The position numbers and the translations under genes were made by a program. Below, in pieces: positions 26,337 through 34,165 of a DNA stretch of 40,642 nucleotides (positions are counted from its first letter, which is position 1; each line of letters starts with the position of its first letter). The notes under the pieces were generated by a model, which did no database searches, was not told where the DNA came from, and saw nothing but the letters and a program-made list of their open reading frames with translations. The DNA is from Allobosea sp. AAP35 (lineage in GTDB: Bacteria > Pseudomonadota > Alphaproteobacteria > Rhizobiales > Beijerinckiaceae): positions 1-40,642 of the forward strand of contig NZ_LJHQ01000079.1 of assembly GCF_001295925.1 (NCBI RefSeq), given 5' to 3'.

Positions 26337-26615
26337 ATGGACGATCCGAACACGACGCTGACCGCGACACTCGGGGACCTCGCCGAGAAGGTCGAAGAGC
26401 GGGTCCGCTCAGGCGAGTCTGCCTCGCCGAGCGACGTGGTGCGTGCCGGGTTGGAGGCGCTCGCCCGCGAGGAACGGGCGTTCGAGGCCGAGTTGAAGCG
26501 CAAGGTTGAGGAGGCGCTGGCCGATCCGCGGCCCTCGATTCCGGCCGATCAGGTTTTCGCACGATTGAGAGCCCGCCTCGACGATCGCGAGGCCCGCGAG
26601 GGTGAAACGGTATAG
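26337..26615 (+). CDS. ParD-type antitoxin
   Basis: Protein of 92 residues with an N-terminal ribbon-helix-helix DNA-binding region (LTATLGDLAEKVEERVRSGE, SPSDVVRAGLEALARE, about 6-45). A charged helical tail that would wrap the toxin follows, with FARLRARLDDREAREG. ATG at 26337 has GGGAGG 6 bases ahead. A possible -10 element (TAAAAT, 26305-26310) lies upstream, without a clear -35. Its stop overlaps the GTG of the parE reading frame by 14 bases, the normal toxin-antitoxin arrangement. It may still autoregulate even though the toxin frame is broken. Confidence 0.88.
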   Translation: MDDPNTTLTATLGDLAEKVEERVRSGESASPSDVVRAGLEALAREERAFEAELKRKVEEALADPRPSIPADQVFARLRARLDDREAREGETV

Positions 26616-26929
26616 GATCACCTTCTCGCCGCTGGCCGAGGCGGATTTAGAAGCGATCATCGACTGGATCGCAGACTAATCCGGCATTCGGAGCCCGTGG
26701 GTTCGTCGATCGGATCGAGCGACGAATTGCATTGCTGCAAGACTTTCCCGCGCGCGGGACGGCCAGAAACGATTTGGCACCGGGCTTGCGCATCATCGGA
26801 CTGGAAGCACGCGTTACGATCGCGTTTCGGATCGACGACACTGCGGTGATTATTGAACGGGTCCTTTATGGCGGGCGCGATCTGGAGCGTGCGTTTCGCC
26901 AACGAGAAGACGAGCCGCCGGACGGCTAA
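26602..26929 (+). pseudogene. ParE/RelE-family toxin gene, frame-disrupted
   Basis: From the GTG at 26602 the frame reads VKRYRITFSPLAEADLEAIIDWIAD and then meets TAA at 26677-26679. The rest of a ParE protein continues in another frame from about 26678 to the stop at 26929: NPAFGARGFVDRIERRI, then FPARGTARNDLAPGLRIIG, VTIAFRI and ERVLYGGRDLERAF. Dropping one base near 26677 (or adding two) would restore a continuous ParE of about 108 residues. So the toxin is inactivated by a single small indel, or the assembly has an error there. It overlaps the end of the comC-like gene by 4 bases. Confidence 0.82.
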
Positions 26930-27909
26930 CCTCCGCCCAGCATTTCCTCAGGCATATCAATCCCTTCGGCCCGCGCCTTGGCACGCAGAGTCAGGCGCCT
27001 GACGCCCGGCAGCCGCGTGCCCTCCTGCTCCTCGATGGCGTGGGCGAGGACGCGCATGCGCTCGTCGAACCAGTTGCCGCCCATGGCATGCGGGTCGATG
27101 GCGAGAATGAGCTGGCCGGTGTCGGGCGGGCCGCCTTCGGCGTCGAGGAAGGACGAAGCCTGGAAGCCGAAATGCGCGCCGACCAGCGCCGCCGCCAGGA
27201 TCTCGACCATCATCGCCAGCGTCGCGCCCTTGGCGTCGCCCAGCGGAACCATGGTGCCGGCGAGCGCTGCGGCTGCGTCCGTCGTCGGCTTGCCGTGGAC
27301 GTCGAGCGCCCAGCCCTCGGGGATCGCCTGCCCCTTCTGCTTGGCGGCGACGATGGGGCCGCGCGCAACCTTTGACAGCGCCATGTCGATGACGACCGGC
27401 TCGCGCCCGGCGAGCCGCGCGGCAAACGCGATCGGGTTGGTGCCGAAGACCGGCTTCGAGCCGCCCCAGGGCGCGATGGCGCCCGGCGTATTGGCAAACA
27501 GCATCGCGACGAGCCCCTGATCGGCGAGGCGCTCGACATGCAGGCCCGCGGCACCGCAATGGTTGGAGCGGCGGATCGGCACCGCAACGATGCCCTGTTC
27601 GCGCGCCAGCCCCGGGATCTCGGCGATGGCGAGGTCGATCGCCGGATAGGCGAAGCCGTGCCCGGCGTCGATCGCCAGCACACCGGGCTTCGGCCGGCTT
27701 GCCTTGGGCACCACCAGGCCGTTGATCTTCCCGGATTTCAGCATGGCGAGGTAGGTCGGCACCCGCGACAGGCCGTGCCCCTTCAGCCCGTCGGCTTCCG
27801 CCATCACCAGTGCCCAGGCGACGGAGGCCGCATTGGCGGGGGATGCGCCGGCGGCGGCGAAGATATCGGTCAGGCGGGCTTCGGCCCGCTCGAAGGAGAC
27901 GCGGGTCAC
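26926..27909 (-). CDS. comC: (R)-sulfolactate dehydrogenase, ComC-like (malate/L-lactate dehydrogenase family)
   Basis: NAD(P)-dependent oxidoreductase of the LDH2/MDH2 family, 327 residues. Family motifs are GLKGHGLSRVPTYL (about 42-55), RRSNHCGAAGLHVE with the catalytic His (about 113-126) and GGSKPVFGTNPIAFA (about 148-162). In this context it is most likely ComC, which reduces sulfopyruvate to (R)-3-sulfolactate, the SuyAB substrate. By sequence alone it could be another member of this broad family. The start is GTG at 27909, overlapping the slcC TGA as GTGA, so the two dehydrogenases are translationally coupled. It is the last gene of the cluster and converges on parE. Confidence 0.8.
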   Translation of the reverse strand: MTRVSFERAEARLTDIFAAAGASPANAASVAWALVMAEADGLKGHGLSRVPTYLAMLKSGKINGLVVPKASRPKPGVLAIDAGHGFAYPAIDLAIAEIPGLAREQGIVAVPIRRSNHCGAAGLHVERLADQGLVAMLFANTPGAIAPWGGSKPVFGTNPIAFAARLAGREPVVIDMALSKVARGPIVAAKQKGQAIPEGWALDVHGKPTTDAAAALAGTMVPLGDAKGATLAMMVEILAAALVGAHFGFQASSFLDAEGGPPDTGQLILAIDPHAMGGNWFDERMRVLAHAIEEQEGTRLPGVRRLTLRAKARAEGIDMPEEMLGGG

Positions 27910-28835
27910 AGCCGTCCCTCCAGCGCCGCGATGACGCGTTCGGCCACCAGCCCGGAGACGCGCCCGTTGGATTCGACCGTGTTGCCGGCGATGTGGGGCG
28001 TCAGGATCAGGTTCGGCACATCCGCGAACAGCTTGCCGGCGCCGCGCAAGGGCTCCTCGGCGAAGACGTCGATCGCCGCGCCGCCGAGCTTGCCGGCCTT
28101 CAGCGCCGAGACCAGCGCCGCCTCGTCCATGATGCCGCCGCGCGCCGCATTGATCAGGATGGCGTCGGGCTTCATCCGCGCCAGCGCGTCCTTGCCGATC
28201 AGGCCCTTGGTCTCGGGCGTCAGCGGCAGATGGACGCTGATAACGTCGGAGGTCGCGAGCACGGCGTCGAGATCGAGCCGCTCGGTGCCCGCCCAGGCCT
28301 TGTCGTCGGCAGGAACGTAAGGGTCATAGGCCGCGACCGTCATGCCGAGCAGGCGGCCATGGGCCGCGGTGTCGCGGGCGATGGCGCCGAAGCCGACGAG
28401 GCCGAGCCGCTTGCCGGCGATCTCGCGGCCAATCAGCTTGGTCTTGGGGAATTCGCCCGCCACCATGGCGGCATTGGCGAAATAGGCGCCGCGCAGCAGC
28501 ATCATGGCGCTGCCGATGACATACTCCACCACGGAGAGGCTATTTGCTCCCGTCGCCGGGAAGACCTTGATGTCGCGCGCGCCGCAGGCATCCATGTCGA
28601 TGTTGTCGAGCCCGACGCCGAGACGGCCGACGACCTTGAGCTTCGTTGCCGCGGCCAGCACGTCCCCCCTCACCTGAGTCTGGTTGCGCACGATCAGGGC
28701 GGGGACCTCGGCGATCAGCCTCGCCAGTTCGTCCGGCTTGCCGAAAAGCTCGGCGTCGTGATGGACGCTGTAGCGGGCGCTGAGCATGGCGACGGCCGCC
28801 TCGTCCATGAATTCCGTGATGACGATATCGGTCAT
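27906..28835 (-). CDS. slcC: (S)-sulfolactate dehydrogenase, SlcC-like (D-2-hydroxyacid dehydrogenase family)
   Basis: NAD-dependent dehydrogenase of the SerA-like family, 309 residues. The nucleotide-binding loop is GLVGFGAIAR (145-154). The catalytic triad is Arg232 in INAARGG, Glu261 in DVFAEEP and His281 in TPHIAGN. It lacks the C-terminal ACT domain of long SerA proteins, so phosphoglycerate dehydrogenase is a poor alternative. Beside suyAB and a ComC-like gene it is best read as SlcC, oxidising (S)-3-sulfolactate to sulfopyruvate. ATG at 28835 lies 28 bases after the exporter gene. Family is certain; substrate is inferred from context. Confidence 0.82.
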   Translation of the reverse strand: MTDIVITEFMDEAAVAMLSARYSVHHDAELFGKPDELARLIAEVPALIVRNQTQVRGDVLAAATKLKVVGRLGVGLDNIDMDACGARDIKVFPATGANSLSVVEYVIGSAMMLLRGAYFANAAMVAGEFPKTKLIGREIAGKRLGLVGFGAIARDTAAHGRLLGMTVAAYDPYVPADDKAWAGTERLDLDAVLATSDVISVHLPLTPETKGLIGKDALARMKPDAILINAARGGIMDEAALVSALKAGKLGGAAIDVFAEEPLRGAGKLFADVPNLILTPHIAGNTVESNGRVSGLVAERVIAALEGRL

Positions 28836-28863
28836 GGATGCAGCCTTTCAGACAATATGACGG

Positions 28864-29928
28864 TCAGCCCAGTACGATCAGGCCGCCGGTGACGATTACG
28901 AGGATGACGAGGCTGGTCCCGGTGACCAGCACCATATGGCGCCAGCCGAGCCTGGCCATGGCGCCCAGCGAGGTGCCCAGCCCAAGCGCCGCGATGGCGA
29001 TGAGCAGGCCCCAGCCCGAGATCGCCAGCAGTACCGTGCGGATCGGCTGGTAGAGATCGGCCAGGGCCGGCTGAATGGCCAGCACGCTGTTCACCAGGCA
29101 CAGCACCAGGAACATGATGGCGAAAACCGGGACCGGGACCTTGGCCTTCTCCGCGACATTGCCGGCGAGCCGGGCTTCGTCGCGCAGCAGCCACCAGCCG
29201 ACGATCAGCACGGCGGGCAGCAGCAGGAACACCCGGAACAGCTTGACGATGATCGCGGCATTTGCCGCCTCGACCGACACCGCCTGCCCCGCACCGACGA
29301 CCTGGGCCACGTCATGGATGGTGGCGCCGAGCATGATTCCGGTCTGTGCCGGCGTGAAGCCGAGCCAGACGCAGATCAGCGGATAGGCCAGCATCGCCAG
29401 TGTCGAGAGCGCGTTCATGGCGATGACGGTGAAGGCGACGTCCGCGGCCTTGGTCTTGTAATCGGGCACGACGGTGGCGGTGGCGAGCGCGGCCGATGCG
29501 CCGCAGACGGCGGTCGCGACACCACCGAGCGCGCCCATGCCGGTCTCGCGGCCGAGCCAGCGTGCCAACAAAAATCCCGAGGCAATGGTCGCCGCCATCG
29601 CGAAGATCACCAGCAGCGCCGTTGTCAGGCCCAGCGCGATGATGTCGCCGAGCGCGACGCGAAGGCCCAGCAGCGCGATCGCCCAGCGCAGCATCTTCTT
29701 GACGCAGAAGGTCATGCCGGGCTGGAAGCGCGGCGCATTGGCAAAGGGATGCAAAAGCATGCCGATGATCAGCGCGATCACGACGGCGGGGATGCCGAAA
29801 CGACCGCCGGCGGCGGATTTCACCAACGGCTCGGCGAGATAGGCGGCCACTGCGACCGCAGCCGAGAGCGCGATGCCGTCGAGGAGCGGACGCCAGGCAC
29901 TGACGCGGGCGGTCGTCGCGATGGACAA
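28864..29928 (-). CDS. YeiH/UPF0324-family membrane protein, putative sulfite or sulfate exporter
   Basis: Integral membrane protein of 354 residues with about ten helices. Family landmarks are LRWAIALLGLRVAL, GVATAVCGASAALAT and the amphipathic GATIHDVAQVVGAG. UPF0324 proteins are often annotated as sulfate exporters, and here the gene lies inside a desulfonation operon that releases sulfite. Export of sulfite, or of sulfate after oxidation, is the simplest role, but this is inference. The start is TTG at 29928, the only plausible one, with GGGAG about 8 bases upstream. A strong hairpin separates it from suyB. Confidence 0.8.
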   Translation of the reverse strand: MSIATTARVSAWRPLLDGIALSAAVAVAAYLAEPLVKSAAGGRFGIPAVVIALIIGMLLHPFANAPRFQPGMTFCVKKMLRWAIALLGLRVALGDIIALGLTTALLVIFAMAATIASGFLLARWLGRETGMGALGGVATAVCGASAALATATVVPDYKTKAADVAFTVIAMNALSTLAMLAYPLICVWLGFTPAQTGIMLGATIHDVAQVVGAGQAVSVEAANAAIIVKLFRVFLLLPAVLIVGWWLLRDEARLAGNVAEKAKVPVPVFAIMFLVLCLVNSVLAIQPALADLYQPIRTVLLAISGWGLLIAIAALGLGTSLGAMARLGWRHMVLVTGTSLVILVIVTGGLIVLG

Positions 29929-29964
29929 GACTGGAAGCTCCCGAGGTTTCGGCCGGAGCGAAAA

Positions 29965-29999
29965 GACGCAGCCGGGGCGGCGGACAGGCCGCCCCGGCT
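29965..29999 (-). terminator. Hairpin with U-rich tail between suyB and the exporter gene
   Basis: A perfect 12-base stem, agccggggcggc at 29970-29981 and its complement at 29988-29999, with a 6-base loop. On the minus strand it begins 9 bases after the suyB stop and is followed three bases later by TCTTTT. It reads as an intrinsic terminator or partial attenuator that would keep suyAB transcripts more abundant than the exporter and dehydrogenase messages. It could also protect the suyB 3' end. Confidence 0.6.
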
Positions 30000-30008
30000 G
30001 TTAGCGGC

Positions 30009-31289
30009 TCAAGCGCTGCGGTAGAGCTTGGTCATCGAGAATTCGCGGTGGCCCAATGCTTCCGCCGCAGTCAGGCGGCCATTGGCGGTGCGCACGATGT
30101 TCTCGATCAGGGCGTCGCCCGCCTGCGGGATCGTCATGTCGCGGCGCAGGATGCCCGAGACGTCGACGTCGATGTGCTCCGGCATGGTGCGCATCGTCTT
30201 GGGGTTGCCGGTGATCTTGATCACGGGCACGATCGGGTTGCCGATGACGTTGCCCTGACCGGTCGGGAAGGTGTGGACGACATAGCCGCCCGCCGCCATC
30301 AGGGTCACGCATTCAGCCGCCGCCGAGGAGGTGTCCATGTAGTAGAGGCCAGGACCCTTGGTCGGCGCTTCCGCCGGCTGCAGGATGTCGATGAATTTGC
30401 ACTCCCGGCCGATCTTTTCCAGGTTGCCGAGAGCCTTTTCCTCGATCGTTGTCAGGCCGCCGGCGATGTTGCCCTTGGTCGGCTGCGAATCCGAGAGATC
30501 GTCGGTCTTGTGGGCCTCAATGACATCATCCTGATAGGCCTTCCACATCTTGTACCAGCGCTCGCCGACTTCGGGAGTCGCGGCGCGCGCCTTGCAGAGA
30601 TGCTCGGCGCCGGTGATCTCGGAGGTCTCGCCGAAGACGCCGTAGACGCCGCGCGGGATCCATTTGTCATACATGTTGCCGACGGTCGGGCAGGAGGACA
30701 GGCCGGTGGTGGTGTCGGATTCACCGCATTTCGTGGACACCCAGAGCTCCTCGATGCCGCAGGTTTCGCGCTGCAGCTCGGTCGCCCACTGCACGAACTC
30801 CTTGGCGACATAGGAGGCCTTGGCGATCGTGGCGATGTCGCCATGGCCCTCGATGCCGAAGCCGACGACCGGCTTGCCGGTCTTGGCGATGCCGTCGACG
30901 ACGCGCTTGGTCCAGCCATCCTCGATGCCGATGACTACGACGGCGGCGACGTTGGGGTTGGAACCCGTGCCGATCAGGGTGCGGAAATGGATTTCCAGAT
31001 CCTCGCCGAACTGCAGGCGGCCATAGGCGTGCGGGATCGCCAGCGTGCCCTTGACGTTGTTGGCCACGGCCTCGCAGGCGGCATTGGAGAGATCGTCGAG
31101 CGGCAGCAGCAACACATGGTTGCGCACGCCGACGCGGCCGTTTTCACGGCGCCAGCCGTTGAAGGAATCGAGGCTTGGGCCGGTCGGGCGCTTGACCATC
31201 GGCGCCTTGAAGGCCGGGGCCTCGATCTGCCTGCCCTTGAAATCTTCGAGCGTCCCTTTGACGAGGTCGAAATTGGCAACGATGGACAT
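30009..31289 (-). CDS. suyB: (2R)-sulfolactate sulfo-lyase, large (beta) subunit
   Basis: Large subunit of SuyAB, which splits (R)-3-sulfolactate into pyruvate and sulfite in the cytoplasm; UxaA/GarD hydro-lyase family. It has 426 residues. Motifs include [20 protein letters not shown] near residue 50, [19 protein letters not shown] near 120, the family Cys motif [10 protein letters not shown] (about 188-197) and [19 protein letters not shown] near 350. ATG at 31289 has GAGGAA about 8 bases upstream. Altronate or galactarate dehydratase homologs share the fold. The split alpha/beta genes and flanking sulfolactate dehydrogenases favour SuyB. Confidence 0.9.
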   Translation of the reverse strand: MSIVANFDLVKGTLEDFKGRQIEAPAFKAPMVKRPTGPSLDSFNGWRRENGRVGVRNHVLLLPLDDLSNAACEAVANNVKGTLAIPHAYGRLQFGEDLEIHFRTLIGTGSNPNVAAVVVIGIEDGWTKRVVDGIAKTGKPVVGFGIEGHGDIATIAKASYVAKEFVQWATELQRETCGIEELWVSTKCGESDTTTGLSSCPTVGNMYDKWIPRGVYGVFGETSEITGAEHLCKARAATPEVGERWYKMWKAYQDDVIEAHKTDDLSDSQPTKGNIAGGLTTIEEKALGNLEKIGRECKFIDILQPAEAPTKGPGLYYMDTSSAAAECVTLMAAGGYVVHTFPTGQGNVIGNPIVPVIKITGNPKTMRTMPEHIDVDVSGILRRDMTIPQAGDALIENIVRTANGRLTAAEALGHREFSMTKLYRSA

Positions 31290-31312
31290 GGGGTGTTTCC
31301 TCTTGTGCCTGG

Positions 31313-31337
31313 CGGGCTCGACCTTGCCGGGAGCCCG
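31313..31337 (-). other. Intercistronic hairpin between suyA and suyB
   Basis: A 7-base stem, cgggctc at 31313-31319 and gagcccg at 31331-31337, with an 11-base loop, lies in the 86-base gap between the two subunit genes. There is no T-run. It could set the subunit ratio by stabilising the short suyA message; this is speculative. Confidence 0.35.
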
Positions 31338-31375
31338 TTCTGGTTGGGATCAGCTGGAAATCGACAGAGCCGTGC

Positions 31376-31663
31376 TCACCAGCGCTTGGTCTTGGCGTTG
31401 TGGACATGCAGGTGCTCGCCCTGCTTCACATCATCCTTGGCCTGGCCGATGTCCTGGCCGTATTTCCAGATCGTCTCGCCCTTGGCGATATCCTTCAGCG
31501 CGACCTTGTGGCCGATCGGGATGTCCATCTTGGCGGTCAGCTTGAAATCGGAATTGTCGTGGGTCACGACGCACAGCATCTCGGTGCCAGCCTTCAGACC
31601 TTCGACGACGACGACGCCGACGGTGTCCTTTGCCTCGTGAACCAGGAGGTGGGGCATGCTCAT
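31376..31663 (-). CDS. suyA: (2R)-sulfolactate sulfo-lyase, small (alpha) subunit
   Basis: SAF-domain subunit of 95 residues, first gene of the cluster. It begins PHLLVHEAKDTVGVVVVEGL and contains KMDIPIGHKVALKDIAKGE (about 44-62), the N-terminal domain that UxaA-type hydro-lyases carry fused and SuyAB carries as a separate protein. ATG at 31663 has GAGGAG 7 bases ahead; a second ATG at 31657 is possible. Needed with SuyB for desulfonation of (R)-sulfolactate. Its promoter region is shared with the divergent gntR gene. Confidence 0.9.
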   Translation of the reverse strand: MSMPHLLVHEAKDTVGVVVVEGLKAGTEMLCVVTHDNSDFKLTAKMDIPIGHKVALKDIAKGETIWKYGQDIGQAKDDVKQGEHLHVHNAKTKRW

Positions 31664-31734
31664 GGGTGTCTCCTCACAGTCGATTCTTATCCGGTTCCCA
31701 TCCGCAATTCAGGACTCGACCGGCCTTGCAACAA

Positions 31735-31748
31735 GTCTTATATAAGAC
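31735..31748. promoter_or_regulatory. Perfect 14-bp palindrome, likely GntR operator
   Basis: gtcttatataagac is its own reverse complement, lies in the 87-base gap between suyA and gntR and ends 2 bases before the gntR ATG. Its length and GT...AC borders fit HutC-subfamily operators. On the plus strand TATAAG (31741-31746) could be a -10 placing the start of transcription at the gntR ATG itself (leaderless message). On the minus strand TATAAG (31742-31737), with TTGTGC 16 bases before it (31764-31759), could serve suyA. One bound regulator could therefore block both directions. Confidence 0.7.
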
Positions 31749-31750
31749 AC

Positions 31751-32515
31751 ATGACTGAGCACAAGCTCGAAAATGCAACGGGTCCCGAAACGCCCGCCGG
31801 AGCCGAAATCCTTGGATTTCGACCGCTCTACCGGCAGGTGAAGGACCAGTTTGTGCGCCGACTCATGGACGGCCGATGGCTGCCGGGAATGGCGATTCCC
31901 AGCGAAGGTCAGCTTGCCGGGGAGATCGGCGTGAGCCAGGGCACGGTCCGCAAGGCGCTCGATGAGCTCGCCGCCGAGAACCTGCTGGTGCGCCGCCAGG
32001 GCCGCGGGACCTTCGTCGCCGAGCATGATGAGCAGCGCATCCTGTTCCAGTTCTTCAAGCTGGTCTCGGATGACGGCGTCGCTCGCTTTCCCGACAGCCA
32101 GGTGCTGGACATGGTGAAGGCCACCGTGGACGCCACCGAGCGCACCGCGCTCAATCTCGCCGCCGAGGCCGAGGTCATCCGCATCCGCCGGATCCGCTCG
32201 CTCGGCGGCAAGCCGCTGATCCTCGAGACGATCAGCCTGCCCGCCCTGGTGTTTCCGGGTCTCGCGGACGGGCCGGTGCCCAATAATCTCTACAGCTTGT
32301 TTGCGACGCGCTATGGCATCACCATCGCCAACGCCTGCGAGCGTCTCAAGGCCGTGGCGCTGAAGGGCGACGAGGCCCAGCTTCTGGGCGTCGCGACGGG
32401 CACACCGGCTCTCGCGATCGACCGTATCGCGCTTTCGCTCGACGGTTCAGCCGTCGAGCGACGTCTCAGCCTGTGTTTGACCGAGGAGGCTCACTACCAG
32501 TCCGATCTGCGCTGA
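31751..32515 (+). CDS. GntR-family regulator, HutC type (candidate regulator of sulfolactate use)
   Basis: Transcription factor of 254 residues. The N-terminal winged helix-turn-helix (about 25-92) includes the recognition region IPSEGQLAGEIGVSQGTVRKAL and wing RRQGRGTFVAEH. The C-terminal UTRA ligand-binding domain (about 110-245) includes VIRIRRIRSLGGKPLILE, as in HutC-type regulators. It faces suyA, so it probably represses or activates the suy/slc operon with a sulfonate-derived effector. No ribosome-binding site precedes the ATG at 31751, because a palindrome fills that space. Upstream in-frame sequence has no better start. Confidence 0.88.
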   Translation: MTEHKLENATGPETPAGAEILGFRPLYRQVKDQFVRRLMDGRWLPGMAIPSEGQLAGEIGVSQGTVRKALDELAAENLLVRRQGRGTFVAEHDEQRILFQFFKLVSDDGVARFPDSQVLDMVKATVDATERTALNLAAEAEVIRIRRIRSLGGKPLILETISLPALVFPGLADGPVPNNLYSLFATRYGITIANACERLKAVALKGDEAQLLGVATGTPALAIDRIALSLDGSAVERRLSLCLTEEAHYQSDLR

Positions 32516-32591
32516 CGCGTTCGAGGTCTACGAACTTACCCACCCAAGCCGACACAGATCGGCCGTTCAACACGACCCAAGGAGGATACGC

Positions 32592-33569
32592 ATGAGCATG
32601 ACCAAACGGGCAGCCCTTGCCGGGCTGCTGACCTTGACCCTGTCTGCGCCAGCACTGGCGCAGGCTTACCCGACCAAGCCGATCACGGTGATCGTCTCCT
32701 ACGCCGCGGGCGGGCCCAGCGACGTTATCGCCCGCCTGCTCGGCGAGCAGATGAGCAAGACGCTTGGCCAGACCGTGATGATCGAGAATGTCGCCGGAGC
32801 CGGCGGAACGGCAGGCGCCAAGCGACTGGCGGCAGCCGAGCCGGATGGCCACACCATCCTGATCCACCATCTCGCGCTGGCGGCCGCGCCGTCGCTCTAC
32901 AACAATCTCGGCTATGATACGAAGACGGCCTTCGCCCCGATCGGGCTGGTCAATACCGGGCCGATGGTGATCGCCAGCAAGCTCGCCTTGCCGCCGACCG
33001 ACGCCAAGGCGTTCTTCCCCTATATCAAGGAGAATGCGCAGAAGCTGACGATCGCCCATGCAGGCGTCGGCTCGAACTCGCATCTCTGCGCGGTTTTGAT
33101 GTCGCAGCAGCTCGGCGCCAAGTTCAACCAGGTCGCCTATCGCGGGACGGGGCCGGCGATGAACGACCTGGTCGGCGGCCAGATCGACATCCTCTGCGAC
33201 CAGTCGACCTCGGCGATCCCGCAGATCCAGGGCAAGAGCATCCGCGCCTATGCCGTGACCTCTGCCCAGCGGCTCGACGTGCTGCCCGAGACGCCGACGA
33301 TGGCCGAAGCCGGCGCCAAGCTCGACATGACGATCTGGCACGGGCTCTACGCCCCCAAGGGCACGCCGACACCGGTGCTCGACAAGCTGAACGCGGCGCT
33401 GCGCGGTGCGCTGAAGGACCCTGCCGTCGTCGAGAAGTTCAAGGCTTTCGGAACCAGCACGTTTCCCGAAGGCGAACTGACCCGCGAGGCGCATGCCAAG
33501 CTGTTTGCCGCCGAGGTCGACAAATGGGCGGCTTCGCTGGCAGCCGCCGGCGTCAAGCCGCAGGGCTGA
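32592..33569 (+). CDS. TctC/Bug-type periplasmic substrate-binding protein
   Basis: Extracytoplasmic solute receptor of 325 residues for tripartite tricarboxylate-type transport. The signal peptide (about 1-25, [15 protein letters not shown]) is followed by the mature start [20 protein letters not shown], the typical Bug N-terminus, then [29 protein letters not shown] at 32592 has GGAGG 6 bases ahead. It is downstream of gntR in the same direction and in the sulfolactate locus, so sulfolactate or another C3 sulfonate is the likely ligand (SlcH-like). No TctA or TctB membrane gene follows; the next gene is ruvX. Confidence 0.88.
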   Translation: MSMTKRAALAGLLTLTLSAPALAQAYPTKPITVIVSYAAGGPSDVIARLLGEQMSKTLGQTVMIENVAGAGGTAGAKRLAAAEPDGHTILIHHLALAAAPSLYNNLGYDTKTAFAPIGLVNTGPMVIASKLALPPTDAKAFFPYIKENAQKLTIAHAGVGSNSHLCAVLMSQQLGAKFNQVAYRGTGPAMNDLVGGQIDILCDQSTSAIPQIQGKSIRAYAVTSAQRLDVLPETPTMAEAGAKLDMTIWHGLYAPKGTPTPVLDKLNAALRGALKDPAVVEKFKAFGTSTFPEGELTREAHAKLFAAEVDKWAASLAAAGVKPQG

Positions 33570-33596
33570 CGCCTGGTCTGTGTTGCTTCGACCATG

Positions 33597-33630
33597 GCAT
33601 GCGCCGCTCGCCTCGCGCGGCGGCGCATGC
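33597..33630. other. Hairpin between the Bug receptor gene and ruvX
   Basis: A perfect 11-base inverted repeat, gcatgcgccgc at 33597-33607 and gcggcgcatgc at 33620-33630, with a 12-base loop. It lies 28 bases after the receptor stop and 13 before the ruvX ATG. There is no T-run. It may be a 3'-end stabiliser of the receptor message, or may influence ruvX translation. Confidence 0.5.
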
Positions 33631-33643
33631 TACCGGCCTGCCC

Positions 33644-34135
33644 ATGTCCAGCAATGTCGTTCCGCTCGAAACCTTCATAGGCTTGCCAGACCACGCCAGG
33701 CTGCTGGGCCTCGATCTTGGCACCAAGACGATCGGGCTCGCGCTGTCTGACGTCGAGCGCCAGATCGCGACACCGCTCGAGACGATCCGCCGGGTCAAGT
33801 TCAGCCTCGATGCCGTTGCGCTTCTGAAAATCGCCGACAAACACGCCGTGGCCGGTCTGATCATTGGCCTGCCGCTGAACATGGACGGGACCGAGGGCCC
33901 GCGCGTGCAATCGACGCGCGCCTTCGTGCGCAATCTCGTGCCCCTGACAAGCCTGCCGATCGCCTTCTGGGACGAGCGCCTCTCGACCATGGCCGTGACT
34001 CGGACCCTGCTCGACGCCGACGCCTCGCGCGCCAAACGCGCCGCCGTTGTCGACAAGATGGCGGCCGCCTACATCCTGCAGGGCGCGCTCGACCGGCTGA
34101 TGCGGATGCCGGCGAGCCCCGACGACGCGGCCTGA
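33644..34135 (+). CDS. ruvX: RuvX/YqgF-family Holliday-junction-resolvase-like protein
   Basis: RNase H-fold protein of 163 residues, involved in 16S rRNA 5' processing and possibly junction resolution. The N-terminal acidic motif is [17 protein letters not shown] (about 22-38). [17 protein letters not shown] follows, and the C-terminal acidic pair is in FWDERLSTM and [15 protein letters not shown] at 33644 gives the family N-terminus; the longer frame overlaps the receptor gene. No clear ribosome-binding site is present. From memory it usually lies near gatC and pyrB in rhizobia. Confidence 0.93.
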   Translation: MSSNVVPLETFIGLPDHARLLGLDLGTKTIGLALSDVERQIATPLETIRRVKFSLDAVALLKIADKHAVAGLIIGLPLNMDGTEGPRVQSTRAFVRNLVPLTSLPIAFWDERLSTMAVTRTLLDADASRAKRAAVVDKMAAAYILQGALDRLMRMPASPDDAA

Positions 34136-34165
34136 TTCAGGTAGCCGCCTTACCATGGCGGCATG

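Noticed and set aside
26913..26927. Small hairpin (agccg/cggct) at the end of comC as a terminator
   Set aside because: Only five paired bases, overlapping the stop codons, with a poor T-tail; too weak to list.
26657..26929. A separate small gene inside the parE region
   Set aside because: The plus-strand frame after 26678 is the second half of ParE rather than an independent gene.
27906..28835. Assignment as phosphoglycerate dehydrogenase (serA)
   Set aside because: The protein lacks the ACT regulatory domain and sits between sulfolactate genes; SlcC fits better.
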